Assembly: GCA_021397845.1 (NCBI GenBank)
Contig: CM038040.1
Span: forward strand, 23,472,315-23,536,314
Direction of reading: 5' to 3'
DNA from: Areca catechu
Taxonomy: Eukaryota > Streptophyta > Magnoliopsida > Arecales > Arecaceae
DNA length: 64,000 bases
Shown piece after piece: positions 1 to 12,669 of the stretch. Numbering within the stretch: the first letter of the stretch is position 1; every line of letters begins with the position of its first letter. The notes below the pieces were generated by a model that was not told the origin of the DNA, searched no databases, and saw only the letters and a list, made by a program, of their open reading frames with translations. Made by a program: the position numbers and the translations under genes.

Positions 1-3000
1 TATCAACATATCCTTTCCCAGGAAAAGCATATCAACGAACTCTTGAAAGGTTGAACGATAATTCCCCATCTTTCTGGCAACAAATCATGATCTTTATCAC
101 CATATAAAGCTGTTTTTTCACTACAACTGGCACTGTTGTAATAGTATGACATATCTTTCCTTCCAAATTATCCATAGCAATCACCGTTATGAACCAAGCA
201 ACTCCCAGACGGTCCCCCAATTCCAGTCAGGAAATATTCGATACACGGTGCATATTAATTTTTTGCAGCCGTTTTCCATCCGAAGATGAGTACATCAACC
301 TGACTGTCACTGGCGTCAGCCGAGTGAACGGGATTTATTATATATATTCCTAACTTTTTCACTACCACCAACCAACAGGAACTCCATAATTATTTTATTA
401 ATTTTTCTTTTTTTTTATTTTACTCCCGATTTTTTTAGTCGAAAAGTGTCTAAACCAGATCTCGAATCCCTGCTAGCTGGTTGTGAGATGCCACGCACCA
501 GTGGCCAACCCTTGTCTTTTTATAAATATCATCTATACTTCACTTGGACCAGAAATTGTCTAGGCTCGGTCCATCCATCTGGATCGCAGGAAGCTCGTTG
601 CACAAAAGGTCTAGCAAAATAATATTTAAAATAAATATGTGCATGGCGGTTTCCTCTTGTATATATATAAAAAAAAAATTTAAAAAAAATGGTCTTAATT
701 GGGATGTTCGTTAAATTCATTTTCAATATATAAAATTGCAATGTTCACCGTCTAATAATAATATAAAATTCTTAGTACATATAATTTAAGAAAGAGGAAT
801 CGGATTGTTTTCCGATCCAAACATTGTCTGTGTGATATGAGGATGAGGATGTTGACTATTAATTCATAAATTGCATGTATCTCTACTCAAATTTGATGTC
901 ATTTATGTCAACTTGTTAATCTTCCTCGACTCCCTGTTGAGAATAACAAATTAATCTTGGAATGGATAGTATTCAATATAAAGAAGGACTTTCTACTCCA
1001 TTCGAAAAACATACTAGCTAATATATTTAGACTGAAATAAGATAATTTTCCAAGACAATAAGCATTCCATGCCATTAGTTTTGGACAGCACCTCTTTTTT
1101 GATTTGAGACCGGGCAAATTTCCCTCTAAGGAAAGCTATTTGAAGCTAAGGCCTCCCCTTTGACTTTCTAATATGTAATATGTATTGTATTGAATTTATA
1201 TTTAGCTTTTCGCCCTTTTTATTATTATTATTTTTTTTTTTCTTACTCTCTTGTCCCATTCTCTATTTTTCTTTTCTTCTACTTTCTTTAGAAAAATAAT
1301 GTGATCGTACCCGATATTTTTCTAATAATAAAAACATAATTATTAAACTTTGATAATTTAAAAATAAATAAACCCATTTCTATTGAAAAAGAAAATAAAT
1401 ACGTAGTTATATGGTACGAAACACGCATTTAAGAATTGGGAACTAAATTATAGTGGAATATCTCATGTGCTGTAAAAAGAAAATTTTATAAGATGCTTAC
1501 ATGAATTATTTCAGAAAAATTTTAAGACACAACAACTAGAATTATTTTTTTCCAAGAGAGTGAGGTAGACTTATAATATTATTTTGATCTATAATATATT
1601 AATATAATTGTTAAAAGATCTTTTACCTTCAACAATAATATCTTGACATAATATCTAATTCATTCTTTTGGGGGTAAAAGATTTAGTTGGATAACTATAT
1701 TTTTCTGGATAAATATTTTTTGGACAATATTTGGATAGGAAAATAATTTATCTATATTCTTTTATACGTGAAAAAATGGTTTTAAAATTTGTTATTCGTA
1801 TTTTTTTATATTATTACTTTCATATATAAGTTGCTAAAATTTATTCATATTTTCCATAACAATCTTTATGGGGCTAGAGTTTGGACATTGAATAAGGAGG
1901 TAAAGTTGCTAAAATTGAATGTTTATTTTATTGATTGATAGGGAAATGATTTAGCCATCTTTCAAATGGATAGTATTTATCTATTAAAAGTATTTCATGG
2001 ATAAATGCTATCCAAAAAAAAAAACTTTTCCATCTTAAAAAATATGAGAATTTGGATAAATTGGTTAATAAAAAATTTGATCAACTTTTTAATAATATTT
2101 ATCCATAAAAAATAGCCCGTAACTAGAGGATGGGGATATAAGTAGTGCCAGATATATCTCTATCCCACAGGGAGAGTTGAGCCTTCACTCTTCTACTTCG
2201 TTTCAATTGTTGTATTCTTAAACTTTATATACATATGCCTACCAAAAAAATTGCTATATAAACAACAATAATGGATGGATATGGATGGATGGGTATACCT
2301 ACCCTTGTTTTCCTACCCCACAATCAATCTTAGCTTCATTAGATTCAAGAAACATGATCGACAGGATATGACATGATATATGTAGGCACAGTAGTTGACA
2401 TCATATAAATTATATGAGGTGTACGGCATCATTCCCTCTATCGTGAACATTAATTTTGGATGATTTTTTTTTTTAAATATGCTATATTTTAATCATTATA
2501 TTTTAACTAATCATTATTTAAAATATAATATATTTTAATCATTATATTTTAACTAGTCCTTTATGTACATTGCACGTAGCCATGCAATTTTAAAGTATCT
2601 AGGAGAAGTATGCAGAGCTAAACTTGGACGAAAGATGTATTATTATATTTATATCTATATTTATTTTATTTAATAAATATAAATATATATATATGAATAC
2701 TAGTTGAATATAAAAATTTATATATATATTTTAAATAGATGTCTATACAAATTAAATATTAAAAATATAAATATAAGTATAAATTTTATCAAGTAAATGA
2801 TAAATTAAATTAATAATAATTATTATGATTAGGTATTTCTCTCTTATTATTATTAAAAAAATAAATAAAGTTATAAATATAATAAAATATTCATATATGA
2901 ATTTGGTAGTTGTCTGTTTATATATATATGTATATATTAATCTATATGGATAGGAATACATGCATTATCGGATACTTAAAATTTTATCAATATCTAAATG

Positions 3001-3609
3001 TATTAGAATACAAAAACAAATTCAGATCGATGTTGTCCAGGATCTAAGATGGTTCGAATTCTAAATGAAAAATAATCGACTTCGGCTAAAAGTTGGCAAA
3101 ATATGACATGATATGCTAGTTCAATCTATGTTTGGCCTATTGCAAGTAGTATGGATTTGAGTCATAAGCATATCAACTTATTTAACAAGTTTAATATTCG
3201 AGTTAGATTGGATTTCAAGCATTTACCTGTTTAACTTATTTAATATTTAATCCTAGTTAAGTTAGATAACCTATTTAATCTATTTAAACTATTTGAGATC
3301 TGTTTAACATGTTTAAAACTTCACTATTTGTATTAACCTAATTATTTAATCCATTAAAAATCCACTAAATATATTTAAGTTATTTAACCTAGCTTGATTC
3401 ATTTAATAAACATGTTATGTGGTCAATATCAAGTTACTTATTTAAAAATGGATCATGTTTATATATGAATTTTTGACATATTTAATAACTACATTCATAT
3501 TGACGATTTTTTAACTTGACCCAGTTGCCATCTCTACTCCAACTCTGCTTCGGTATAAAATAATAATAATAATAATATAGATCTCAAACCTGGCTTTATT
3601 TATGCCATG
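1..3609. other. AT-rich intergenic region, no supportable gene
   Basis: I see no convincing coding region here. Reading frames are short, rich in Phe, Ile, Tyr and Asn, and lack family motifs. The first 340 bases are less AT-biased than the rest and could be the edge of something outside the window, but no protein family is recognisable. Small-scale structure includes a direct repeat of about 26 bp (about 2482-2508 and 2528-2554), long A/T-only stretches around 2640-2960, a degenerate series of TTTAAC/TATTTAA-like words from about 3100 to 3530, and a (TAA)6 microsatellite at about 3558-3577. The stretch ends at the target-site copy of the gypsy element that begins at 3610. Confidence 0.6.
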
Positions 3610-4209
3610 TGTTATGACAACTGATCAGACTGGCTAATCAACTATGATTGGTTGATGGACAGAAAATATTAAATGAATGAATAACATAAGGCATAGCTGA
3701 TGATGTAAAAAAAATTGTCAACTCTTCTTTGAGAAATTAAGCAATCGAATAACTGAATGAAATAAAGTGACTGATGAACAAACCAACAACCAAGGCTTGT
3801 TGGCTAATGAACCAGAGATATTTGACAAAGTTGGTAGACAAAGAAACAACCATCGCAATGAAAATAATATTACACCGGATGTCCACTATAATAAGAATAA
3901 GTTAGTCCCAACAAAATATCATTGAGGTTAACTGAAAGAAATTTTTTTCAACATAATTCAGTTAATACGGATGCCTATAAATATTGGTAAGAAAAAACCT
4001 TCGGAAGTAAGCTGATACTATGCTTGAAAAAACTCTGACACTAATACTTCTTTAAAATTTTCTATCTATTTACTAGAATCTATTGACTTAAGCATCAAAG
4101 GGTTCTCCATTGGAAGATCTTCGATCAAGGACTTGTTTTATAAGAATTGAAGGTGACCGGCCGACAATTCTATCAAGAGAAGCCAATCATTGAGGGTTCG
4201 GCATCAATA
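3610..4209 (+). repeat. 5' LTR of the Tat element
   Basis: It starts TGTTATGACAACTGATC and ends near GGCATCAATA. The matching 3' LTR starts TATTATGACAACTGATC and ends AACATCAACA. The expected TG...CA ends are therefore each preserved in one copy and mutated in the other. The 5-bp word CCATG precedes it. Confidence 0.9.
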
Positions 4210-4232
4210 AATTGGCATGCCAGGTAGGGGAG
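4210..4232 (+). other. Probable primer binding site of the Tat element
   Basis: Directly after the 5' LTR comes AATTGGCATGCCAGGTAGGG. A TTGGC(G/A)TGCC-type start one or two bases past the LTR is the expected position and style of a tRNA primer site in Tat-type gypsy elements. I have not assigned the tRNA species. Confidence 0.55.
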
Positions 4233-4329
4233 TCGCATGCATGGTCAACCACCTATCTCCTAACTGGGAAGGGGAATATAGAGAAGATAAGTAATGGTGA
4301 AAGAAAGGGCATAGAACGCCTCAACTAGT

Positions 4330-5640
4330 ATGGGCCATCAATCATTTAGAATAAATGATCCATCCAACCTATCATTGGAGGCTAACAACACACCTCCCAT
4401 GATAGTGGCAGAGCAACAACAATTTACTATTCTTTTGAATAAGATGGAGGTCTTGACCATTACTGTTCAAAGTCTCCAAGAAGTAGCGGTCAATAATCAA
4501 CAACAACCGATGGGGTTAGCTACTCTGACAATCGCCTACAAACTTAGCTGACATTCTCCTCTAAAAGATTCTCGACATCAATAGATGATCTGACATTCCT
4601 TTTATCAATGATCTCTAGTTCGACGAAGTCCTCAATGATGCTCTCCGAATCAATGATCCCTAGTCCGACGTAGTCCTCGATGCCTTGGACGTGATCAATA
4701 GGAAGGAAGTCAACGCAGAGAGAAGCATCCAAGGTCTCTCTTTGAATTTTCGAGAGAAGACTCCATCCTAGAAGTTACTCGCAAGGTTGAGAAACCCATC
4801 GACATGATGACTATGAAAAAGAATTTCAAAAGTTAGAGCGATGGCTTGCAAAGCTGAATGACAACCAAAGAAGTGACAAACAACTTAGATATAATTCTCA
4901 ACTTCCATTCTCTCAATGAATCAAGAAAGAATAATTCCACTTTACTTTAAAATACCTCAATTGGAGCCTTATGATGGGACAACCGATCCACTGGATCACT
5001 TAGGCAGTTACAAGCTCATAATCCAGGGCACAAGCGACACCCTTCACTATCTTGCTTTTCCAGCGACTCTGAGAAAAGATTATATAAGTGTGGTATTCAA
5101 GTCTCGAGCTAGGTACCATTCACTCCTTCAACTAGCTGGAAGATCATTTTGTGGCCCACTTTTAGATAAGCCAAAGAATGCCGTGCAATTCGGATAACCT
5201 CTTTTTTCATCCAACAAAGTGAAGGAGAGATCCTAAGAGAGTATGTAGCGTGCTTCAACACTGCCACACTTGAGGTCTTGGATCTTAATGAACCTGTAGC
5301 TATGTTGGCAATAAAGAAAGAACTTTGACTGTATAGATTAACTTTCTTCCTAGATAAAAAGTTTTCTAAAAATTACTATGAGTTGTCAGTGCATGCTCAA
5401 TAATATACGCTAACTGAAGAGCAAGCTGCCAATCGATGTCAAGCAGAAGAAAATTCAGCATCGAAGGAGAAAAACTAGGAAGATAATGATTCTTGACTCC
5501 ACAATAATAAGAATGCTCAAGCTCGACGACAAAGTTCAAAGCCAAAGAACCTGACCTGCAAATTTGATAATTAACTCATCTATCTTTTATTTGAGAGAAA
5601 ATTGTGAAGGAAATAGAAAAGAATTTTTTTTACAAAGATC
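4330..5640 (+). pseudogene. gag remnant of the Tat element
   Basis: The clearest stretch is 4916-5197. It reads from PLYFKIPQLEPYDGTTDPLD to FPATLRK, the characteristic capsid-region wording of plant Tat gag proteins. Upstream, 4330-4551 is a glutamine-rich stretch typical of the gag N-terminus. The frame shifts after about 5197 and the rest of gag, down to about 5640, is full of stops. No zinc knuckle is intact. It would once have encoded the structural protein of the retrotransposon particle; this copy cannot. Confidence 0.8.
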
Positions 5641-5989
5641 TTGACTTATGTGTGCATCACCGACTTTGTGGAACAAAAATAAGTACTGTTGATTTCACCA
5701 CGATCACAGCTACATAACTGAAGAATGCATTCAGTTGAAAGATAAAATAAAAGATTTAATTAATGAATTATTTGGAAAAATATATACGCAACAAAGATCA
5801 TCGAACTAATGTTACTGTGTCTAGGAAAACCGTCAATGAACTAGAACTTGCCAACCAACAACTCACTGATGGGTTAGTTGACATGATACATTGGGGGATA
5901 AACTCAAGAGAGACGAGAGCTAAAGAAGATGCTTCAAAGAGGCACCAGAGCAATAATATTATTAGTTTTTTTGATGTGACCTTCGGGAT

Positions 5990-6420
5990 ATTCAAATCTC
6001 CTATGATGACCTTGTCATTGTTTTCATAATGATAGTAAATTATGATATAGGAAGAATTCTGATAGATAATGAAAGTTTTATTGAGGCATTATTTTATTAT
6101 GCTTTTATTAAAATGAACCTTTCTCGGGATAAGTTACAAAAAGTGTTAATGCCGTTAATTAGGTTTGGTGAAAACTTAGTCGGAGTTGATACAGAAATAG
6201 CACTTCCCGTAACCATTAAGACAGAGCCCCGACAGAAAACCCTCTCCATTAACTTCACAATCGTTCGAGTATCTTCAGCATACAATGCTATACTATAACA
6301 ACTAGCCTTGAATAAATTCCTAATAATCGTTTCAACTTATCATCTTCTGATACATTTCCAAACCAAAAATGAGATTGAAAAAATGAAAGGAGACCAAAGA
6401 CTTGCTCAGTAATGCCTGTT
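5990..6420 (+). pseudogene. Aspartic protease remnant of the Tat element
   Basis: The frame at 6029-6298 reads NYDIGRILIDNESFIEALFY, then a VRVSSAYNAIL segment followed by VSTYHLL. These are the landmarks of the retropepsin domain in Tat polyproteins. The active-site triplet, normally D-N/T/S-G, reads D-N-E here, so the catalytic loop has lost its glycine. A stop directly after YNAIL and further stops show it is dead. Confidence 0.78.
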
Positions 6421-6679
6421 GATCCAAGATAAGTAATCGACAAATAAGATGTCATTGGAGCAACTAGATCAGAGAGAGATTGAAAGACATGGTGAACCGA
6501 CTGAGAAAACTATCTTTGTGCCATTAAAAGATGAAGATCTAACAAGAGCCATACAAATTGGAAGTCTTCTAGATAAAAAAATAAAGACAAAGCTGATAGA
6601 TTTTCTTCAGTATAATGCCAACATCTTTGCTTGGTCGCTACAGATATGCCTAGGATTCCTTAGAAATCATTACTTATAA

Positions 6680-7370
6680 ATTGAAAACCGACCAAGAATA
6701 TATATCCATTCGACAAAAGAAGAGAAACTTTATCTCTGAGCAATAAAAAGTCATTGATGAAGAAGTGAGCAAGCTCCTCGATACCAAGTTTATCAAAGAA
6801 ATCTACTACCCATATTGGCTCGCTAATGTAATAATGGTTAAAAAGGCAAATGAAAAGTGGAGGATTTGTATTGGTTGTACTTACCTTAATAAAGCTTGTC
6901 CTAAAGATAGCTTTTCTTTGTTGAAAATATATCAATTGGTCAATGTGACAGCTAGGCACAAGCTTTTAAGTTTCATGGATACTTTCTTGAATTACAATCA
7001 AATCTGCATGGATCCTAAAGATGAAGAAAAGATAGCCTTTGTAACCGAGAAGGATCTTTACTACTGTTAAGTGACGCTGTTTGGTTTAAAAAATGATGGA
7101 GCCACCTATCAATGGCTAATCAACAAAGTTTTTGAAAAATAGCTTGAAAAAAACATGGAGGCTTATGTCAATGATATGCTGGTAAAAAGCATCCAAGCAT
7201 CGGATCATATCAAAGATTTAGAATAAGCTTTCGACACACTACAATGTCATCAAATAAAATTAAATCTGACAAAGTGCATCTTTGGAGTAATACTAAGAAA
7301 GTTTCTCGAATTTCTTATCACTAATCAAGAAAATGAGGCTAACCTTTAAAAAATAAGAGTAATTCTCGAT
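6680..7370 (+). pseudogene. Reverse transcriptase remnant of the Tat element
   Basis: 6765-7070 carries the fingers and palm wording (WLANVIMVKKANEKWRICI, then a CPKDSF segment and a DTFLNYNQI segment). Beyond a stop at the end of that frame, the catalytic motif normally YVDDM reads Y-V-N-D-M at about 7164-7178. One of the two adjacent catalytic aspartates is therefore asparagine. Downstream reads KLNLTKCIFGV, the usual RT thumb-side motif. Together with in-frame stops near 7069, 7141 and 7226 this is clearly inactive. Confidence 0.85.
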
Positions 7371-8019
7371 ATAAGACATCCCTCTAATAACAAAGGAATA
7401 TAATAATTAAACGTGCACATTCTTTATTGAATCGATTTATTTTTTGATCGGCTAAAAGATGTCTATCATTCTTTAGAACCTTGCGGTAAACAAAGAATTT
7501 TTAATAGACAGACAACTCTCGACAAGCTTTTGAAGAATTGAAGAAGTATCTGGCCAATCCATCATTACTCTCAAAATCTCAAGAAGGAGAAATCTTATAC
7601 TTATATATCTTTGCTTCACATGAGATAGTGAGTTCAGTACTCATCAGAAAAAAGAAAGTGGCACTCAAAAACCAATTTATTATTCTAGCAGAGTGCTATA
7701 CAATGCTAAGACAAGATATCCAAAAGCAGAAAAGCTAGTTTATGCACTGATGGTAGCAACGAAGCACCTAAGATCATACTTCCAAGCTCATTTAGTAATG
7801 ATATTAATAGATCAACAACTGAAAGCCATTTGATACATCAGAAAGGATGGCAAAGTGGATTATTAAATTTGACAAGTTTGAAATAACCTATCGACCATGT
7901 TCGACGATAAAAGTACAAATATTGTTAGACTTCATCGCTGAATGCATTTAGGGTGCCAAAAAAAATAAGCAAAATGTAACCAAAGAAATTAATCAAGAAA
8001 AGACTGATGAAGAATACCA

Positions 8020-8400
8020 AGATCCCACATGGATACTCCATGTAGATGGAACAACTAACTCCTTTGACTGTGGGATAGGTTTGATTTTGGCAAGTCTCAA
8101 AGGAGTTGTTATTGAATATGCTCTCCAGTTTGCCTTCCATGCATCAAACAATCAGACAGAGTACAAAGCATTCCTTGCCAGATTGAAAATTGCCAAAGAA
8201 CTCAAAGTTTAGAGACTTAGAGCCTTCACAAATTCTCAACTAGTGGTTGATTAGATAAAAGGAGAAATTGAAGCCAGAGATGCGACCATGATAAAATATT
8301 TAGAGAAGGTATAAATTCTCGTTGCTGGATTTGACTTCAAAATATCTCATGTTCCTTGAGTCGACATACTTTCTCGGTTGGCTATGACAACTGTTGATTC
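8020..8400 (+). pseudogene. RNase H remnant of the Tat element
   Basis: The stretch WILHVDGTTNSFDCGIGLIL begins the RNase H domain, followed by a SNNQTEYKAFLARLKIAKEL segment and an NSQLVVD segment. This gives the D...E...D acidic pattern of retroelement RNase H. Several stops interrupt it. It follows the RT region at the expected distance and precedes the integrase. Confidence 0.8.
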
Positions 8401-8639
8401 TCTTGACCAAACATATATTAAGTAGCTTAAGACTCCCAGTATTGAAGAAAGTACGGAAATATATTAGGTAGAACAAGAATCTAGTTGGATGGATCTGATC
8501 ATCAAATATCTAACTAAAGAATTCCTGCCATAAGATACTATCGAACCCAAGCAAATTAGGTAGATGGTTTTGCAATACAAAATTATAGAAGAAATCCTTT
8601 ATAAAAGGTCTTGTACTTAACCCCTTTTGAAATGTTTGG

Positions 8640-9720
8640 GTCCGACAGATGCCGATTATGTCCTCAAAGAAATTCATGAAGGTATATGGGCAATCACTTA
8701 GGGACAGATCCTTAGCTTATAAGATAATAAGGTAGTGTTATTATTAGCCGACTATCCAAAGAGATAAAGCTAATTTTAACAAAAAATGTGATCAATGTTC
8801 GAGATACTCAAATATTTAAAGGCATCCTATAAATCAGTTAATTCAGTTAATGGCTCCTTGGCCATTCCCTTAACGGAGAATGGATATTCAGGTCCATTTT
8901 TCATGCCTTTTGGTCAAAGAAAGTTAATTATCGTAGTTATTGAATACTTCACCAAGTAAGTCGAGATCGAATCCTTGGCTCACATAATTGAAATAAAAGC
9001 CAAAAATTTCATTTGAAATAATATAATTTATTATTTTAAAATTTTGTATGCCATCATCATTGACAATAGGAGTCAATTCAATAATCAAAGGTTTAAAGAT
9101 TTTTATGTTCCATATCATATTGTTCACAAATTAACCTCTATCGAGCAACCTCAATCCAATGGTGAAGTAGAAGTGACAAACCGAATAATTCTCCATGGTT
9201 TAAAGATAAGGCTAAATAAAGTAAAAGGACTTTGGGCCGAAGTGCTTAGTTCAATACTCTGGGCATACCGAATAACTTCTTGGACCCTGACAAGAGAATC
9301 ACTATTCAACTTAGTATTTGGAGCTGAAGTTGTACTACTAATAAAAATTGATCTACAATCCATAAGGGTTAGACATTTTGAAGAACCAGATAATTCAGAG
9401 TGGCGAATAACAAACCTAGACTTGTTGGAAAGGACAAGACTCCAAGTTCATTTGAGAATGGTAGCTTATCGATAAAAAGTCACCCGATATTATAATTCTC
9501 AGGTTAGCATTAAGGTTTTTCGGTTGAGTGATTATGTATTACGAAGAGTCGAGGTATCAAAGTATATTGAACAAGAAAAACTCTTTTCAAATTGGAAATG
9601 ACCGTACCGAATTACCAAGATAATATATCATAGAGCATATCGGATTGAAAGCTTGGATGGATACCGAGTTGCCTGAATGTGGAATGTAAAAAAATTATGC
9701 ATATATTACCAATGACTTAA
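8640..9720 (+). pseudogene. Integrase remnant of the Tat element
   Basis: The core is best preserved at 9044-9475. Landmarks in order are IIDNRSQF (second catalytic Asp region, normally DNGxQF), HPQSNG-like EQPQSNGEVEVTNR, an LWAYR segment, and a FGAEVV segment leading into the chromodomain-less C-terminal region. The first catalytic Asp region around 8880-8960 is readable but broken by stops. C-terminal wording continues to about 9680. Confidence 0.85.
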
Positions 9721-9779
9721 CAAAATTACTTTTTTACATCCTATAAGAATACTTTTTATAATTGATAGCTGACTGACAC

Positions 9780-10150
9780 CTAGTTATTGATGATTAATCG
9801 ATATATCTGATAATGTCATAGAGTTGGCTTAACTGTTTAATTCATCAGTATATCCGATAAATTAAAGAGTTGGCTTAATTGTCCAACTTATTGGTATGTC
9901 TAATAAATTAAAAAGTTGGCTTAACCGTCTATGTTCGACAAAGTAAAGAATTGGCTTAACTATCCAACTCATCAATATGTCCGATAAATTAAAGAATTGG
10001 CTTAACTATCAAACTCATTGATATGTCCGATAAATTAAAGAGTTGGCTTAACTATCTAGTTCATTGATATGTCTGATAAATTAAAAAGTTAACTTAATTT
10101 CCCACCTTATTAAAATGTTTGACAAATTGAATAGTTAGTTTAATTTATCC
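9780..10150 (+). repeat. 46-bp tandem repeat in the Tat element's 3' region
   Basis: A unit centred on GTTGGCTTAACT...GATAAATTAAAGA recurs. Starts of GTTGGC or its variants fall at 9823, 9869, 9915, 9950, 9996, 10042 and 10088: spacing 46, 46, 35, 46, 46 and 46. One unit has lost 11 bp. Flanking half-units extend the array to roughly eight copies. It lies between integrase and the antisense ORF, where Tat and Ogre elements commonly carry tandem repeats. Confidence 0.9.
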
Positions 10151-10467
10151 ATGGTATATCCAATAATATTAAGTATATGATTAACGATTATCATCCAAAT
10201 TTTCTTAACACCTTCAATCGACATTTCAAAAATAGCCAAATGACAAAATAATTACTAAAAGGCTAAATTAAATATTATAAGAAAAGTCTATAGATGGAAA
10301 AAGAAATGAAGTTTGGGTTCATAAATCGATGTTGGTGGGCTAAGTTAATTGATATGTTAATTGAAGATTTGATACTTGAATATTTTTTAAAATAAAAAGA
10401 ACGATAAGAAGGAACCATCTTGAAAAAGAAACAAGTTTCATTGTATGCTTGTTTAGAGAAAAAGTTT

Positions 10468-12669
10468 CTACAAATATTCTATAAAAGAGTTCACAATCTT
10501 TATAAAGGATCGGATAAGCAAATATAAGCAAAATAAATAAAGAGAAGGAAATCCTTCTAAAGGTTGATCTCCAGTAGTAATTGTCTCAAAGACATCAACG
10601 ATAATAGCGGTGCTAGCTTTCGGTTCGACAACAGCTGCTTCTAGCTCAATAGTTGTTGGAGCCACTTTGCCACTTGAAGTACCTTCTTCATCCAAAACAA
10701 CTTCTTCGGCTGAAATAACTCTCATAGAGATTTCAAGAGTAGTCGCTGGAGAAGTGATTCCCGTTACTTAGAAAGTAGTAGTCGTATAAGCAAATATTTT
10801 GGCTGGAATTCTTTCGACCACTTGTTCACCATCTTCTTCCATTGCATCTCCTTCGATAACAATCCTGCGAAGATCTAGATATAAAAAAAGTTCTATAATT
10901 TTTTCATTGCAGTCATTAAATCTAATTTCATAACTAAAGACTCCTGCCTCCGTCATCTTGATTTCAAAGGCAGATGGCTTCTTATAATCTTCGACTGCTA
11001 GTAGAACTTTATCCTCTACAAGTTTGGTTTTCTTTTTGATCTCCTCTCTCTGGAAATAGCACCGACAGCTTTTTGCTTCAACTCTTTCATTATCTTCTTA
11101 TCAGAAAGGAGCTTTTTTTCTTTTTCTTTAGTTCAACCTCTACTTTGGCCAATTTATCCTGCACTAGCTTAAATTTTTTCTGCCAATAGGAGACATCTGC
11201 GACACTCTTCTCAAGCTCAATCTTCAAACTTTGTTTTAGTTCTTCGGTGACTTCTTTTTTGGCCCACTATCTCAAGCTGGTCTCTAAGGGTTCAACTAAA
11301 CTTCATGAACCCTAAGAAGCTCTCTTCTATCAAAGCCGCCTCATGAATAAACTAAAACAAAATACCAAAGTTAGAAGAGTAATTGGCAATACTAATTAAA
11401 ATAAATAAGGAAAAGTTATCTTAAGAAGACTTAGATATAGAGAAGAAATAACCTCATCTAGACGATAAGTTTTGGTCATATCCCAATCTCTTGGAAAAAC
11501 GATAGCTTTTAATAACTGATAAGCTAGTTTAGGGTTTTCCAATCCTAATTCATCGAAGAAAATATTAAGATCGACATAAGTCTTGGCTCTCCATCTGCCT
11601 GATGGTCTCCTTCAATTTCACAGGGATTTGAGATGCTTTTCCTGTTTCAAAATGAGCTCACGAAATAGGATGATCGGTTGACGGGCTAATCGATCGCTTA
11701 GGAGGCTAGCAAGTTGATGAAGTAACTCTTGTCGGTTGTAGATCGGCAATAGGGATGCCATCATCAGAAATCTCTACTGTCTCTACATGTGTAGCAACAG
11801 AAGCACGGATAACCAAAGATGATGGTGCCCTAAAAGTTGACAAACTCGGAGTGATGCACTCCCTTTTTGGATCACGAGGAACCTCTATGAGAACGACATA
11901 TTTTTTATGGACTGCCTGACAAAACTTTTGAGTGTCTGGCCTCATATTCTCACCTTAGAAAAGATGTTGATTAATTCAATCTGATGTACAAGATAAAGAA
12001 TAAGAAGAAACTACAACTTATTTATCGAACTATACCTAAACTAGGTGTCATACTAACTCTAGCAAGAAAGAGGCTCCGCTCGCCCAACAACTCCTTCATT
12101 AGATGGACTTGAGCTTTTAAATTTTTTTTGAAGTCCTCTTGTCAGCTATGAGGACATGCTTACCATCATTGGGGGTTAAACAATGCTCCCTCCATCAGTA
12201 CTAAAACTCCAAAGCTGTTGAGATGATAAGAAGAAGAAATAGGATTTCTATTTGTAAATGACAGATGGAAGACCCTTAATAAATTTCTGACCATGGCATG
12301 ATTCGATGACCCACCATCTTTGGCCATAAGGATCCCTCTTAATCATAAAGAGAGAACATAATATGGAGGTCCTAAGCTCGATCCGAAGATCATGATATAA
12401 GATGATGAAGGCACAAATAACCTGAATACTATTTGGAGTAAATTGCACTTGAAAATTCTAATGATAAAGGGTTAAAGAGAAAAGCGAAGCCCTACCTTAA
12501 GGTATTCTTTATATATTACAATACTACTAGAAGAGGACCTATTCATCCTATCATTGGATTTGGGAATAGATACTTGAAAATCCTGCAAAATCTTGTAGTA
12601 ATTCCGTAAGCTAGCTACCTCGGATTCCTTAAGGGAGCTCTTTACCTGTTCTAGACAAAGATCCTCCAT
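10468..12669 (-). pseudogene. Antisense ORF (aORF) remnant of the Tat element
   Basis: Several - strand frames follow one another within the element: 12669-12472, 12448-12248, 11945-11706, 10956-10768 and 10725-10468. The stretch QFTPNSIQVICAFIILYHDL and the nearby segment with RWWVIESCHGQKFIKGLP match the style of the putative gypsy-type transposon domain (Pfam Transposase_28). That domain is often encoded antisense between pol and the 3' LTR in Tat elements. Downstream the product becomes rich in Glu, Val and Ala, and at 11000-11300 the reverse strand suggests a coiled coil. Frameshifts and stops split it. Its role even in intact elements is not established. Confidence 0.65.

Noticed and set aside
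1..340. Possible tail of a gene running off the left edge
   Set aside because: Composition is slightly less AT-biased and short frames exist on the - strand, but no family, splice pattern or consistent frame could be supported.
9780..10150. Regularly spaced repeats resembling a CRISPR array
   Set aside because: The whole 46-bp unit repeats without unique spacers, and it lies within a eukaryotic retrotransposon.
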